NCBI RefSeq assembly: GCF_964204645.1
Contig: NC_134025.1
Span: 4,779,001 to 4,843,000 of the forward strand
Length of the DNA: 64,000 bases
Source: Tubulanus polymorphus
Lineage: Eukaryota; Nemertea; Palaeonemertea; Tubulaniformes; Tubulanidae
Direction of reading: 5' to 3'
A model generated the notes under the pieces. It saw only the letters and a program-made list of their open reading frames with translations, was not told where the DNA came from and did not search any database. The position numbers were made by a program, and so were the translations under genes. This document shows, in pieces, positions 47,101-58,625 of this stretch. Positions within the stretch are counted from its first letter, which is position 1. The number at the start of each line of letters is the position of its first letter.

Positions 47101-49161
47101 AACCGCCCAGTGCTCGGTGTAGATAGTATATTTGTGGGTAATTTTACGCGTTTTCGGTCGTCATCATAAGATGCTTTCCACAATAATTCAATAGCCTTGT
47201 GATTTTCCATTCTGATTGCGATTTGTAGGGGCGTTACTTTTTCCTGAATGCTGTACTGAGGATTAATCTGAAATAGAAATTTGTAAGTGATGAAAATCTC
47301 TGGCATAAGACTGGACAAGAACATATAAGATAAGAAGAACATACCAAAGCAACATGATCTAAGTCTTCGATGAATTTTGTCAATATTTTGTTGTCCCTCA
47401 GCTTCAGTGCTCTGAACAGTAGTTTACTTGAAATGAATGATGATACAACTGGAACATTTTCCCTGAAAATATAAAATGCAGGACATAAGACCCCAGACGT
47501 GTGGAAATCATCCACAGAATTCTGCAGCAGAAGTCCATCTTTCATACCTGCTTTCATAAAATGGATCTTTCTCTAGAACCTTTATTCGTGGCCGCGGAGT
47601 CAAATTGATGTTCGGGTCTTTAGGCGTTTTCGCTGTTGCTGGGGTTGCTTTCAAAGGACTCGGAGTTTTTCCTGAAACAAATAAGATATACAAAATCATA
47701 TAATCTTTCAAAATCATATAACATATGAAATTCAACCTAAAAGCATGGATAAACACCTTTGACTGGTTTCTTCTTGTTGTCTTTTGTTGTTTTTGTAACA
47801 GGAGTGGTTACTTTTGTCGTTGGAGTCGCTTTAGTGGTGGCTACAGCCTTCTTCTTTTTACCACCTTCTGAAAATATACCAGCAGCATAAATATAGATGA
47901 CTATCAACCGTCACAACATTGAAAAGTGAGTTTAAAAGGAGCTTCGATGCTAACTCTTTGTTCTCCTTGGTCTCGTAGGCGTTACTGCAGGGGTTGGAGG
48001 CGGAGACTGACTTTTGCTACTGGTGCTGGCAACGATACCATTGCTGTCCTGTGACTCCTGCTTTTTCATCGCTTCTTCAAAAGTTTCTACAAACAAAATT
48101 GCAAACATGTTGGAATATATTCACATACTTTCTTCGAATCTAACTGTGATGAATAACTGTGATGATTTTTCATTGTCTCTCTTAGTTTTTCTCTCTCTCT
48201 CTTCTTTTTTTGCTTTTCAAGGGTGCTTGCTATAGCGGCCTTTTGGCCTTTGCTTGGCCCTCATAAGAAAGCCTTCTTAATTTTACTTTTGTTCTGTTTG
48301 TAAATATTCTTATAACATGCTTTCTTATGAAAAAAATTGAAATTGAATAACATACCAGTTAAATCAACTTGTATCCCATTTTCGACGTTGAGAGCTTTTT
48401 GAAGTATGAATTCCGTGCGCAATTTCTCTCGTTCCGGTAACTTGTACGTTTCTCTAGAGACATGATCCATGCGAACTGTGGTGATCACGCATTCCAATTC
48501 CGTCGTGTCGTAGAAATCTAATTTGTAAACGTCAGGCGGTTGCGACAATGACAGCCAGCGCACTTTGAAACTGCGAGTATTGCGATGTACATGCTGATTG
48601 GTTTGACAGAGGTAAAATCCACCTGGAAACATAGATTATTGAAAATATCTCATCTCCGCTAACAAAGTTATATCTAAAAAGGGCTTTACATCAATCAAGT
48701 GCCAGAGGCTTAAAAGTTTAACTACGATCAATATCATCGATAAAGGATCAATATTTACCAGACTCATTTCGAACTGCTAAAAATTTGCTTTTCTTGAAAA
48801 GTAATTCTTTGTCCTGGCTACGACTTTTAGGCGCAGCACCGAGTTCGATAGGGCTTTGGAACGGAGAACGCTGAACCTTCGACCTTTTGCTCGGAGTGCG
48901 TGGCTCCACCTCTACAGGTCGTTTTTGACGTCTCTGCAATAGTATAATTGAGACCATTTGCTTTTACAGTGTTTGACAAAAATTTAGAATCTTAACAAAA
49001 TGAAGGTATTTCTTCATCTTAATGGTTGTTTACAATTAAGCTAAGATTAAACCTACCTTTCTCGTATTGCTCGATGGACTGCTACCTTTTTTCATTGTGG
49101 CATCTGCAGCCGCAGAAGCATCTCTAGGGCTTCTTGTCGCCCGCGAAGGTGACTCATCCAT
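35125..49161 (-). CDS. Ankyrin-repeat, WGR-domain poly(ADP-ribose) polymerase, PME-5-like
   Basis: Giant multi-exon gene (about 45-50 exons, roughly 2,400 aa by my tally). The first coding exon is 49057-49161 (ATG at 49161). Ser/Pro/Lys-rich N-terminus follows, with a folded segment at 48356-48622 and Thr/Pro/Lys linkers at 47570-48090. Many ankyrin repeats (46.1-38.5 kb) carry motifs such as GNTPLMIACKYGR, SGNTCIHYAVAYGS, QTPLHLAILYNDGG and GSTPLHRAALHGA. A poly-Ala run is near 38925. The WGR domain (MTRWGKIGD) is at about 37.7-38.1 kb, then the PARP regulatory helices (37.6-36.8 kb). The catalytic domain is encoded by 36566-36650, 36288-36475, 36079-36171, 35378-35513 and 35125-35258. The H-Y-E triad is seen as LLWHGSSS, GIYLADTFKKSSYYC and AYNEYIVYDEAQ, so genuine polymer synthesis is expected. 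Architecture matches nematode PME-5 (tankyrase-like in name only; it has no SAM domain that I can see). Confidence 0.9.
35580..35790 (-). repeat. Possible tRNA-derived SINE fragment in PARP intron
   Basis: The plus strand reads GGGATTCGAACCC at 35654-35666; on the minus strand this is a textbook Pol III B box (GGGTTCGAATCCC). A loosely A-box-like string (TGAGGTCAAGG) lies ~38 bases upstream of it on the minus strand. It does not fold into a full tRNA as far as I can judge. Best reading is a SINE head or tRNA-like relic. Confidence 0.4.
35802..36014 (+). CDS. Intronic antisense ORF, weak DEK_C-like helix pattern
   Basis: A 70-residue plus-strand frame inside a PARP intron, more GC-rich than its surroundings. 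It begins MDQSANVLPNKEVFRKSI, then YDVMRNSASNEITLREARGL. That spacing resembles the three-helix DEK C-terminal type (xRKxIxDxLRxxxxxxxTxxxVRxxxE), but the match is by eye. The tail is Ser/Asp/Lys-rich. It directly follows the SINE-like sequence, so it may be part of a mobile element or an exonised fragment. No splice partner identified. Confidence 0.3.
   Translation: MDQSANVLPNKEVFRKSIYDVMRNSASNEITLREARGLVEASSGVIPDLASEDDIPASSKTPERLLKSTS
39821..39898. repeat. Foldback with hammerhead/Penelope-like GCCGAAAC motif
   Basis: Arms 39821-39844 and 39876-39898 form a 23-24-bp imperfect inverted repeat centred on GGCTAAAGAC/GTCTTTAGCC. The arms and spacer contain the strings AGCCGAAACATTG (plus) and CCTGATGATGGCTAATAG (minus). 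Both resemble the CTGATGA...GCCGAAACGTTG block found after the Penelope-like ORF at 58.6 kb, so this is probably a small relic of the same element class in a PARP intron. Confidence 0.5.
41695..41925. mobile_element. MITE-like element copy 1 (PARP intron)
   Basis: About 230 bases bounded by GAGTGGCCACTTTTATT on the left and AAGTGGCCGCCCTG on the right (imperfect inverted termini). The interior contains CTGCTAAGAATCCAATCAATT and CATAGATGGA, strings also present in copy 2. No coding capacity; non-autonomous DNA transposon inferred. Confidence 0.6.
45044..45246. mobile_element. MITE-like element copy 2 (PARP intron)
   Basis: Starts CAGGGTGGCCATTTTATG and ends AAGCGGTCACCCTCTG. It shares CTGCTAAGAATCCAATCAATT and the CATAGATGGACAC string with copy 1, and CCCCGACTTTTTCCCCGAA near the right end. 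Non-coding, about 200 bases. Confidence 0.65.
46930..47071. mobile_element. MITE-like element copy 3, shorter (PARP intron)
   Basis: Left end AGGGTGGCCACTTTCC, right end CAGTGGCGCCACCCTG; interior CCCCGAGTTTTCTAGGTTTTCC. Same terminal signature (CAGGGTGGCCA) as copies 1 and 2 but internally shorter and diverged. Confidence 0.6.
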
Positions 49162-50646
49162 GGCCACTAATACTACCCCCTGAAATAAAATCAGTATCAG
49201 ATTTCTGGTTAGTATGTGATAAAGACAAGTCGCAACAATATATGTTACCATCAGACAGTGTACCTCACAATAACATGAGCATTAGTCGAAATTCTAATTT
49301 ACTATCTATCTAGACATTCAGATGTCCACGTGAAAAATTAAGACAAATCATGTTTCTAGATTCATCATCTTTCATTGAGTTTGGAACAGAATTAGGGGCC
49401 TATGAGGGACGGATCCAGGAATTTAGAATAGAGGGCCCAAAATTTCTTAGGCCTAGTTGTTTAGAGTACAGATAGAGCGAGCACTAACATGACTAAAGCT
49501 AGAGTAGGGGTTTGTAAGAACATCTGAAAAAATTGACAAAGTACAGTGCTTCTAAAATGAACATGCAATTATGTTATCTTGGCAAAATATAGGGCACCAG
49601 CCTTGGTGGATAGATTGTAACTGGAATGGAATTGTTCTCTTATGTTCTAGTTAGTGTACTAAAATACTAGCACTGAATTCAATTGACAAAAGCAGTCGTA
49701 CTAATCACTATTCTACTAGCAAATTTACAGTTAACTCAAATACATGTGTGGGGATGACATGCATGTTCCCACCACAACTGCCAGAAACACAATAGAAGAA
49801 AACCCTGCAGGATCGAAGCCTTTTATTTTAATTTTTTACAGCGCCGGGTCAACCGTAACGGTTTGCCGGCTTTTTAATTCACAACGCTCATTTGACATTT
49901 ATTAGGACGTCATTTATAATAGGGAATCCTAATGCACTGACTACCGAGAAGATTAATTACACAGTACTATAAACATACTTTAATGTGCAATGTAGAAAAT
50001 TGAGTCTGGAGGCAACGATAGGTTAAAAACCGACAGAATAGTGAAGAAAGTTTGCGGCGATCAGAACATTTTACACACGGCGGCCATTTTTCTACAGATG
50101 CCCAATTAAACATCATCCCACTTCTTCATTCTAAATAATTTCTCACAACTCACTTATCAATCTGTCTGTGTCGATAGGAGTAATTGGAAATATTAGAGCA
50201 CTTGGTAATTAAGCTTATTTACATGAATTGGGGTAATATGTGTGATTTGAATTTAAAATCTAGGCAATTACTATCTATGCTGATCGTCGTTATGATCAGA
50301 GGCTGGAACAGCCAATAACATGCCCACGTGATCAGATCTGGCAGTTGCTGTGGCACGCGAGTTAATATGCTCCATTGCCAGGGCTGGAATCCAATAACTT
50401 CAATCCAAAGGTTATTTTGTCTCCATTGGAACGAATATGAATACTTGAGTGACACCGATCTAGGGAGATCCGATAAAAACACAAGGATCCAGCAGAACGA
50501 GACTCCATTTTATTGCTATGATAATGATTTTTAGAATTCAAGAAGTTCCATGTTTTATTAGACATTCAACGACTAGAACACAGGCAGTCAAAACAATTTT
50601 GATCAATGTCATATTTATTTTCAATATATCTAAACATTTTCCTACA
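49162..50646. other. PARP 5' flank / BCS1L 3' flank
   Basis: Non-coding gap between two minus-strand genes. It holds the 5' UTR and promoter of the ankyrin-PARP gene and, at 50614-50619, TTTATT, which is AATAAA for BCS1L on the minus strand. Short open frames at 50.2-50.6 kb have no domain signal. Confidence 0.45.
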
Positions 50647-52372
50647 TCATTGATTGGATATTTTTTCTTCACAGTTATCTATAGCCCCTTGAGCATCCAA
50701 TTTATAAAACATAAATAGTCCTTGAAGTTGAGCAGCACTGATATTCATTGCACAGTTCGTGATGCGTTTAGTGAACTCCTGAGCTCTGGATATTGACTGA
50801 TCAGGATAAAATCTCAAAAACATTTGTTCTATTTGATATGGAGAAGCATAGTCTATTTTCTGTCTCACGTCTACCCTTCCCGGTCGAATCAAGGCAGGAT
50901 CCAGCCTGTAAAAACACAAAACACAAATTTTTAAGAATAAGAGAAATTAGCTTTTGTCAAGAAAACTTATAAGCATATATTTCCTGTTTCTGACCTGTCA
51001 ATGTAATTTGTTGTCATGAATATAATTCGGGCCTCAGCTGAAGCTACACCATCTAGAGCGTTCAGTAATCCGCTGAAAGTCAATCGCGATAAACCTTGAT
51101 ACATCTTAGATTCTGAAAGTAAAAAGAAATGCGAATCACATGTGGACTTTTGTCCTTTCTTATCAATTTCTGTAGGTATTGAATAATTCTTTGTCAGTTT
51201 GAGTGTCAGATTTTTCTTTTAAAAAAAACATGATCTTGAACTGTTTGATGTGCTCAGGTGTTATTTGATACACTGCATGCGGAATCCAGCACGTGATGTG
51301 TGCAGGATTTGGTTTGATTGAGAAACATGCATATTTCTTAGCATGACTTTAAGAGACATTTCAAAGATAATCTTCGAGTTGACCATCCCAATTTGCTTCT
51401 TACCTATTTCAGATTTTTCCTGATCCCTGCTGCTGAAAGCAGCATCCACATCTTCCAGTAAAATGATACTCTGTTGGGGTGCTACTGTGAGTAAATGGTT
51501 TAAGCGATCATCCGTCAAACCGCGTTCACTGAGGTTCAATACACAAATACCGTAATCCAGAGCACCTAAAAATGCAGTCGATATGAGAAAATAATTCAAC
51601 TGAAATAAGGAAAATTAAGAAAAAATAATTGTAACTAACCTGCTAATGCCATGATGAAGCTACTTTTGCCACAGCCGGGAGGACCATACAATAAATATCC
51701 CCTGCGGTATGGTATTCCTCTGTCCATGTACCATTTTGGATTGTTTATGAATTCAGTAACATCTGAATGAAGTTTCTCTGGAATATCCTTATCCAGTACC
51801 ACAGATTCTAATGGACGTTTCTTTCTGGGATAACCGAACTGTCTCCAATCACCACCCATAGCGGTGTACATGATTGTTTTGCCTTCTTGATGTTGCAAGG
51901 CCATTTGACGAGCGTATTCAAGAATTTCGAAATAAATAGTCCTTTTCATACCAAGCGTTGTCAGCGTAACAGTTTCCCAAGGTACACCGTGTTGAAAATC
52001 AACCATCTGTTTCTCGCGATTTCTTTCAACTTTGATGAAGTGGTTTTTATACCAGAAGAAATGTGTGCCCGGACTCGGTATGAAGTCAAAGTGAGTTGTC
52101 ACTTTGCCAGCTTCGCTCTGCTGGAATTTCGTTTCGACACTTAAATGTTGAGTTCTTGTTCCGTGTTCAGCGAGCCAATGTAACAACCATTGATAGCTTT
52201 TATCTTTACTAGGAACTTCCAAAGTAATCATACAGTGTCGCCGGAATAAAGTGACTCCATGTTGACCACCCTTTTTGAGAATGGCCAAAGCTGTACCAAC
52301 ACCAACAAGTCCAAATCCAGCACCAAAATATGGATTGTCTTTCAAAGATAGAATTAACTCAGAAAGTGGCAT
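50647..52372 (-). CDS. BCS1L: Mitochondrial chaperone BCS1 (AAA ATPase)
   Basis: Inner-membrane AAA ATPase that translocates the folded Rieske Fe-S protein for complex III assembly. Four exons (minus): 51640-52372, 51404-51565, 50995-51112, 50647-50905; total 1272 nt, 423 aa (human 419). A short N-terminal segment with a hydrophobic stretch ([19 protein letters not shown] plus internal targeting signal) is followed by the BCS1-specific domain ([20 protein letters not shown]). Next come Walker [12 protein letters not shown] (last part of exon 1), Walker [12 protein letters not shown], sensor motif [20 protein letters not shown] with its arginine finger, and a C-terminal helical lid. The start ATG is the first in frame; upstream sequence is non-coding. 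Confidence 0.97.
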
Positions 52373-52800
52373 GTCGACCTATATCACCTTTAGCTACCAC
52401 CCAGTACTAAAAGACTGAAAAAGAAAATAAGACTTTTTATAGCAATGGTTTCTTGTCACATCTCATACTGGTTTGTGGCGTCCGAAAGCAAAGCAAATCT
52501 TTCGAAAAAAGGAAGGGCCTGTGACAATGACAGTCAAGTCAGAGTTTTGTGCGTCCCGTGGACGTGGTGGTCAAGAAATTTTGTGTTTTTTTCTACTATC
52601 GTGAAGTGAGCCTGTTATTCCAGCCTCGTATTCAGATATAGTGTGTACACACTGTATAGCTGCCTGTAGATACTGTTGACATGAAATGTATAACTTAACA
52701 CTTTGACCGGACGAAACGACGATCATTCAATAAAGTCACCGGGGCAGAAGAGTGATCAATAATTGTTTTATATAATTAAAATGTGTAGTGATTTTCGTAA
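52373..52800. other. BCS1L 5' flank
   Basis: Promoter and 5' UTR of BCS1L, then the edge of the satellite array. Nothing else seen. Confidence 0.4.
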
Positions 52801-52829
52801 ATTTCATAGATTTTCATCGAAATGTATTT

Positions 52830-55800
52830 TACATCAATTATGCCTGTTAAAATTCAAATATGTCTAAAAGTAAAACAAGGCTACCTGAAAATTAATTTCT
52901 CTATTCTTCGTGTTGATTTAAAGCAGATGTCTTCATTTGTTCATAGTAAAAAATACGCAATATTTCAACGCACGATTGCATCATGGCTCAACATGTTAAC
53001 ATTAAAATTCAAAATCAAATTTCTCTAAAACTAAAACCTCAGGGTTCCTGAAAATTAAGTATATTATTAAGGAAACTCTATTCTTTAAGTTGATTTAAGG
53101 CAGATGTCTGTGCATTGATTTGATCATAGTAAAAAAACGCGTTATTTCAATACACGATTGCATCATTGCGTGATATTTAAAAAGTTAAAATTCATAATGA
53201 GATTTCTCTGAAACTCTGAAACCTGAGACTTCCTTAAAATTAAGCATATTAATAAGCACACTCTGATGTAAAGTTGATGTAAAGCAGATGTCTGTGCATT
53301 GGTTTGATTATAGTAAAAAATGCGTCATTTCAATAGACGATAGCATCGTGGCACGATATTCAAAAATTAAAACTAAAAATCAAATTTCTCTTAAACTCAA
53401 ACCTGAGGATAATTAAGTTTATTAACTCTAGTCTTTAAGTTGATTCAAGGCAGATGTCTGTGCATTGATTTGTTCATAGTAAAAAAACGCGTCATTTCAA
53501 TACATGATTGCATCATTGCGCGATATTCAGAAATTTAAATTTCAAAAAATAAAATTCCATTAAACTAAAACCTGAGGCTTTCTGAAAATCGAGAATATTA
53601 TAAAGGAAACTCTATTATTAAGGCAGATGTCTGTGCAATGATTTGATCATAGTAAAAAATGCAATATTTCAATACACGACTGCATCAAGGCGCAGTATCT
53701 AAAAATTAAAATTCAAAATCAAATTTCTCTAAAACTAAAACCTGAGGCTTTCTGAAAATCAAGTATATTAATAAGGAAACTCTATTCTTTAAGTTGATTT
53801 AAGGCAGATGTCTGTGCATTGATTTGATCATAGTAAAAAAAACGCGTCATTTCAATACGCGATTGCATCATTGCGCGATATTTAAAAAGTTAAAATTCAA
53901 AATCAAATTCCTCTTAAACTAAAACCTGAGGCTTTCTGAAAATCCAGTATAATATTCAGGAAACTCTATTCTTTAAGTTGATTTAAGGCAGATGTCTGTG
54001 CATTGATTTGATCATAGTAAAAAAACGCGTCATTTCAATACGCGATTGCATCATTGCGCGATATTTAAAAAGTTAAAATTCAAAATCAAATTCCTCTTAA
54101 ACTAAAACCTGAGGCTTTCTGAAAATCCAGTATAATATTCAGGAAACTCTATTCTTTAAGATGATTTAAGGCAGATGTCTGTGCATTGATTTGATCATAG
54201 TAAAAAAACGCGTCATTTCAATACACGATTGCATCATGGCACGATATTCAGAAATTTAAATTTCAAGATTAAATTTCTCTAAAATTAAAACCTGAGGGTT
54301 CCTGAAAATTAAGTATATTAATAAGCAACCTCTATTCTTTAAGTTGATTCAAGGCAGATGTCTGTGCATTGATTTGATCATAGTAAAAAAACGCGTCATT
54401 TCAATACACAATTGCATCATGCCACGATATTGTGAAATTTAAATTTCAAGATTAAATTTCTCTAAAACTAAAACCTGAGGGTTCCTGAAAATTAAGTATA
54501 TTAATAAGCAAACTCTATTCTTTAAGTACATTTAAGGCAGATGTCTGTGCATTGATTTGATCATAGTAAAAAAATGCGTCATTTCAATACACGATTGCAT
54601 CATGGCGCGATATTCAGAAATTTAAATTTCAAGATTAAATTTCTCTAAAATTAAAACCTGAGGGTTCCTGAAAATTAAGTATATTAATAAGCAAACTCTA
54701 TTCTTTAAGTTGATTCAAGGCAGATGTCTGTGCATTGATTTGATCATAGTAAAAAAACGCGTCATTTCAATACACAATTGCATCATGGCACGATATTCAG
54801 AAATTTAAGTTTCAAGATTAAATTTCTCTAAAACTAAAACCTGAGGGTTCCTGAAAATTAGGTATATTAATAAGCAAACTCTATTCTTTAAGTACATTTA
54901 AGGCAGATGTCTGTGCATTGATTTGATCATAGTAAAAAAATGCGTCATTTCAATACACGATTGCATCATGGCGCGATATTCAGAAATTTAAATTTCAAGA
55001 TTAAATTTCTCGAAAACTAAAACCTGAGGGTTCCTGAAAATTAAGTATATTAATAAGCAAACTCTATTCTTTAAGTTGATTCAAGGCAGATGTCTGTGCA
55101 TTGATTTGATCATAGTAAAAAAACGCGTCATTTCAATACACGTTTGCATCATTGCGCGATATTCAGAAATTTAAATTTCAAGATTAAATTTCTCGAAAAC
55201 TAAAACCTGAGGGTTCCTGAAAATTAAGTATATTAATAAGCAAACTCTATTCTTTAAGTTGATTCAAGGCAGATGTCTGTGCATTGATTTGATCATAGTG
55301 AAAAAACGCGTCATTTCAATACACGATTGCATCATGGCGCGATATTCAGAAATTTAAATTTCAAAATCAAATTTCTCTTAAACTAAAACCTGAGGGTTCC
55401 TGAAAAGTAAGTATATTGATAAGCAAACTGTAGTCTTTGAGTTGATGTAAAGCGCATGTCTGTGCATTGATTTGATCATAGTAAAAAAAACGCGTCATTT
55501 CAATACACGATTGCATCATGGCACGATATTTAAAAAGTTAAAATTCAAAATCAAATTTCTCTAAAACTAAAACCTGAGGCTTTCTGAAAATCCAGTATAA
55601 TATTCAAGAAACTCTATTCTTTAAGTTGATTTAAGGCAGATGTCTGTGCATTGATTTGATCATAGTAAAAAAACGCGTCATTTCAATACACGATTGCATC
55701 ATGGCGCGATATTCAGAAATTTAAATTTCAAAATCAAATTTCTCTAAAACTAAAACCTGGGGCTTTCTGAAAATCAAGTATAATATTCAGGAAACTCTAT

Positions 55801-55890
55801 TCTTTAAGTTGACTTAAGACAAAAAGAATTTCTTTTATCTGAATTTTTTAAATATCTATAAGTTGATGTTAGGCAGAAGTCTGTGCATTG
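52830..55890 (+). repeat. ~183-bp satellite array, forward orientation, about 16 monomers
   Basis: The landmark CAGATGTCTGTGCATTG recurs at 53101, 53285, 53451, 53624, 53805, 53989, 54172, 54355, 54538, 54721, 54904, 55087, 55270, (55453, variant), 55637 and 55874. Spacing is almost always 183 or 184 bases; the first copies (from about 52920) and the last are diverged or shortened. Each monomer has TTTGATCATAGTAAAAAAACGCG, a GCATCATGGCGCGATATTC block, and AAACCTGAGGGTTCCTGAAAA. Non-coding. AT-rich, with the edges decayed and the centre homogenised, as expected from unequal exchange. Confidence 0.97.
54355..55086 (+). repeat. Dimeric higher-order unit (366 bp) inside the satellite
   Basis: Monomers alternate in type. 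Those starting at 54355 and 54721 are preceded by AAGTTGATTCAAGG and carry ACGCGTCATTTCAATACACAATTG. Those at 54538 and 54904 are preceded by AAGTACATTTAAGG and carry TGCGTCATTTCAATACACGATTG. The AB pair is therefore repeated twice, a 366-bp higher-order period. Confidence 0.8.
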
Positions 55891-56118
55891 GTTTTTACGT
55901 GGTATTGCAATAAACATTTGCACCATGGAGCGATATTCAAAACGAACACGAACACGTAAAACATAATTAATGAAAATGGCGTTTCATTAAAATTTCTCAC
56001 GGTTTATACCTCCTTTCGTTGGCTACTTATATGAAGTAAAATGTAAAAATTTGAAGCAAAGCGAGGAGGCGCTGCACAAACTGCTCTTTCTGGACATATG
56101 ACTGGCCCTTATAAGGGC

Positions 56119-56406
56119 CTATGATACGGGGATAGCTTTTGACCATAACGATGTTGCTGCATTCGATGTCAGCCGAATATACTCAGCCTTATTTTTTAAT
56201 GCACCTTTATCAATTTCCTTGTCAATGCTGCTACTGCTGCCGTTGTTTCCGTCATCATCGCTTTCTTCAGAAGCGGCTAACAAAGAGGTTTGCATGGCTT
56301 TAACAATATCAGCATATGTTATCGGTGAGGATATGGTCGATTCTATGCAACTCGAATTCGATGAGCTGGTCAAATCAACTTCATTTTGAATGTTATTGCA
56401 GGATTC
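56119..56406 (-). CDS. Probable terminal exon of an unknown gene
   Basis: Minus-strand 96-codon frame (phase 0) starting right after a good acceptor (TTATTTGTAG|GAATCC) and ending in TAG. The encoded tail is Ser-rich, then TYADIVKAMQTSLLAASEES, an acidic/Ser tract (DDDGNNGSSSSID), then a basic segment ending SKAIPVS. No family recognised. Upstream exons would lie to the right of 56406, inside the satellite-bounded island; I could not find them with confidence. It may be a gene remnant. Confidence 0.35.
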   Translation of the reverse strand, partial: ESCNNIQNEVDLTSSSNSSCIESTISSPITYADIVKAMQTSLLAASEESDDDGNNGSSSSIDKEIDKGALKNKAEYIRLTSNAATSLWSKAIPVS

Positions 56407-58050
56407 CTACAAATAAATATTACTATCAGTCACGGTGCAAAAAGTGCAGATCTGTTCGAAAAATACTTATTTTTTGATAGATGGTGTATTGCTGCACTTT
56501 ACCGAACTTTGATTGTGTACGGGGACACAGGTAGAACAATTCGAAACCTATATAAATGGCTAAAAATGATACCTTGTTTCTCATCTATAGAGGAAAACTG
56601 TATGCCCAAAAGTGACCAGGCAGGCAGCATTTTATTTTTATTTTTTCCATAAAAAGTATGAAATTTGACATATTTCCACCAGGCCGGCCTTTCTTTATTT
56701 TCATTTCAAAACTGTTTCCACTGAAATTTTTGAGATAAAAAAGATGTACAGGATATGGTTTTTAGAAGTTCTTACTGTTTGTCAAATACCATTATAGTAT
56801 ACTTGTAGGTCTAGTTTGATTTCCAGATGTTGGATCATTCATATCTTCCTGTTTTCCCCAATTTTCGAGGGTACGTTAACTATTCAACTATTTTTCTAAA
56901 TAGCCAGAATGGAAACAATAAGCAAGAGACTCTGCCTAGTTTAGCTGCCAAACCTTGGATCATTCCCAACTACCGAGGATTTTTCGCTCATGGCTACAAA
57001 GCGTTCTATAGAATAAGCTTTAGTAAATATCGAAGAAACGCCATTAGTATGGGGAGTTGGCGTGATTCAATCGCATGAAAATACTTATTTAGTGCCACGA
57101 ATTAAATATCTAAAAGTAAATGAAATTATGAAAATCTCCAAATCCCAGACAAGAATCATCATGAACCAAATATAAATTACCTTATATTTCCAATTTGAAT
57201 CTGATTTTTAAATTTCAACTTCAAAAACATTTTTTTTTAATTTCTTTATGAAACAAGAGTTTCGAAAGTCGAAATGATTGAGTGATTAAGTCGAAATGAT
57301 CGAGTGTATTTCTGTTAAAAGCAAAGGTGTCCAGACTAATCTAGAAGTCTGGACACCAGTCGACGTTACGGGTTCTGGAACAACGACGATACTACCCAGG
57401 AGTGTTGGCGTAGGTTCAAGTCCCGACCTCACGCTATTCGGCATCTGATTTTAAACAAGTAAATTCATTACCATATACTACTTATATTGACCCACCCGGT
57501 CGGTTTTTATCTGCATCATAAAAATAAGAAGGTAATAGGCCCGGTCGGCAGCATTTATTTTTATGATTTTTGTCGTACTTTATGGGACTCGGTCGGAGAA
57601 TGGGAAACAGGGTATCATTTTTTGCCTTAAACTGAGAAAATGAAATAATCAATAAATTACTGGTGCAGGTTGATCAAAGGCGAAAACAACAGCAAAATAC
57701 GCGAAGTTGAGTTTTATACCAAACATCATATAATTTACGGGTGAATAACCATGGACAGTGGTAATAACTAGCTTTCTTCAAGCATCAGAGAGGGGATTTA
57801 AAATCAGTGGTGATTTGGAGAGGGGATTATTTCTTAGCCCTTAACACCAGGAGCAGAATTTTCAGCGCAGCACAAGAGCGCATTTTGCTGTCATCACTTT
57901 TGGAGTAATAACGCATGTGCATTGACTACGAATGCTGCGCAAAGGCTTAATTAACTACTTGTCATCGGCTTCTGCTAATTTGTTGCCCACACCTTGCTAT
58001 GATCACCTACAGGCCTACCTCTACTCTCTTTTGCGGATGCATCCATATTA
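56407..58050. other. Island sequence without a supported gene
   Basis: Short open frames only. Contains the hairpin at 57326-57357 and a B-box-like GGTTCAAGTCC at 57413-57423, which together may be a Pol III-derived repeat. No other assignable feature. Confidence 0.4.
57326..57357. repeat. Perfect 12-bp hairpin
   Basis: GGTGTCCAGACT (57326-57337) and its exact reverse complement (57346-57357) around an 8-base loop. A Pol III B-box-like string lies 56 bases downstream. Confidence 0.85.
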
Positions 58051-58406
58051 CATAGTTTGAATCTAATTCAGACGAAGAATCATCATGTAAAGACTGTAAT
58101 ATGATGTACATCGGCGAAACGGGACGTAATCTTAGTCAGCGTATTAAAGAACACAACATAGATATCCGCACCCAAAAGCCTGAGAGTGGAATAGCAAATC
58201 ATGTCTTTACAACTAATCACCAATTTGACTTTCAGAATTCGAAACTTATTTATCCTTGTAAAGATATTAATAAGAGACACATAGTGGAATCAGCCCTAAT
58301 ATGTAAACTTTCGAAATCCAATTTATCTACTAATTTAAATACTGGTTTTTCTCCACATAACCAATTATTATCCAGACACATCAATTCTTTATTAGATTTG
58401 GGTTAA
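58045..58406 (+). pseudogene. Penelope-like element fragment, GIY-YIG endonuclease
   Basis: Open frame through about 58045-58406 encoding the C-terminal GIY-YIG nuclease of a Penelope-like retroelement. A CxxC knuckle (CKDCN) is followed by MMYIGETGRNLSQRIKEH (GIY-YIG core with its conserved Arg), HVFTTNHQFDF, and a Glu in HIVESALICKL. The reverse transcriptase domain expected upstream is absent, so this is a 5'-truncated, dead copy (or an RT-less exon). A typical Penelope-like tail with a GCCGAAACGTTG block follows at 58620-58670. Confidence 0.85.
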
Positions 58407-58625
58407 TGTCACTATGTGTCACTCTGTTATCGCCACCCTCTTCAGTCCACTTCACTTAGTTACATAATTTGTTTTTACTCTGAACTGTTTAGAATTGCTG
58501 TGGTTTCCACGGTACCCCTTGATGTTTTATTGCTTGGTCTGTTTATCTTTAGTTTTGACACACTGCTTCTATTTTAGATCCTGTGAGTTTATATGCTTTG
58601 TAACTTGTTTTTCTAGTCATTCCAC

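Noticed and set aside
50219-50565. Overlapping ORFs downstream of BCS1L
   Set aside because: Frames open on both strands, no domain and no splice context.
52830-55890. CRISPR array
   Set aside because: The repeats are contiguous 183-bp monomers without unique spacers, in a eukaryotic genome.
57405-57430. tRNA gene near GGTTCAAGTCC
   Set aside because: Only a B-box-like string is present; flanks do not form an acceptor stem.
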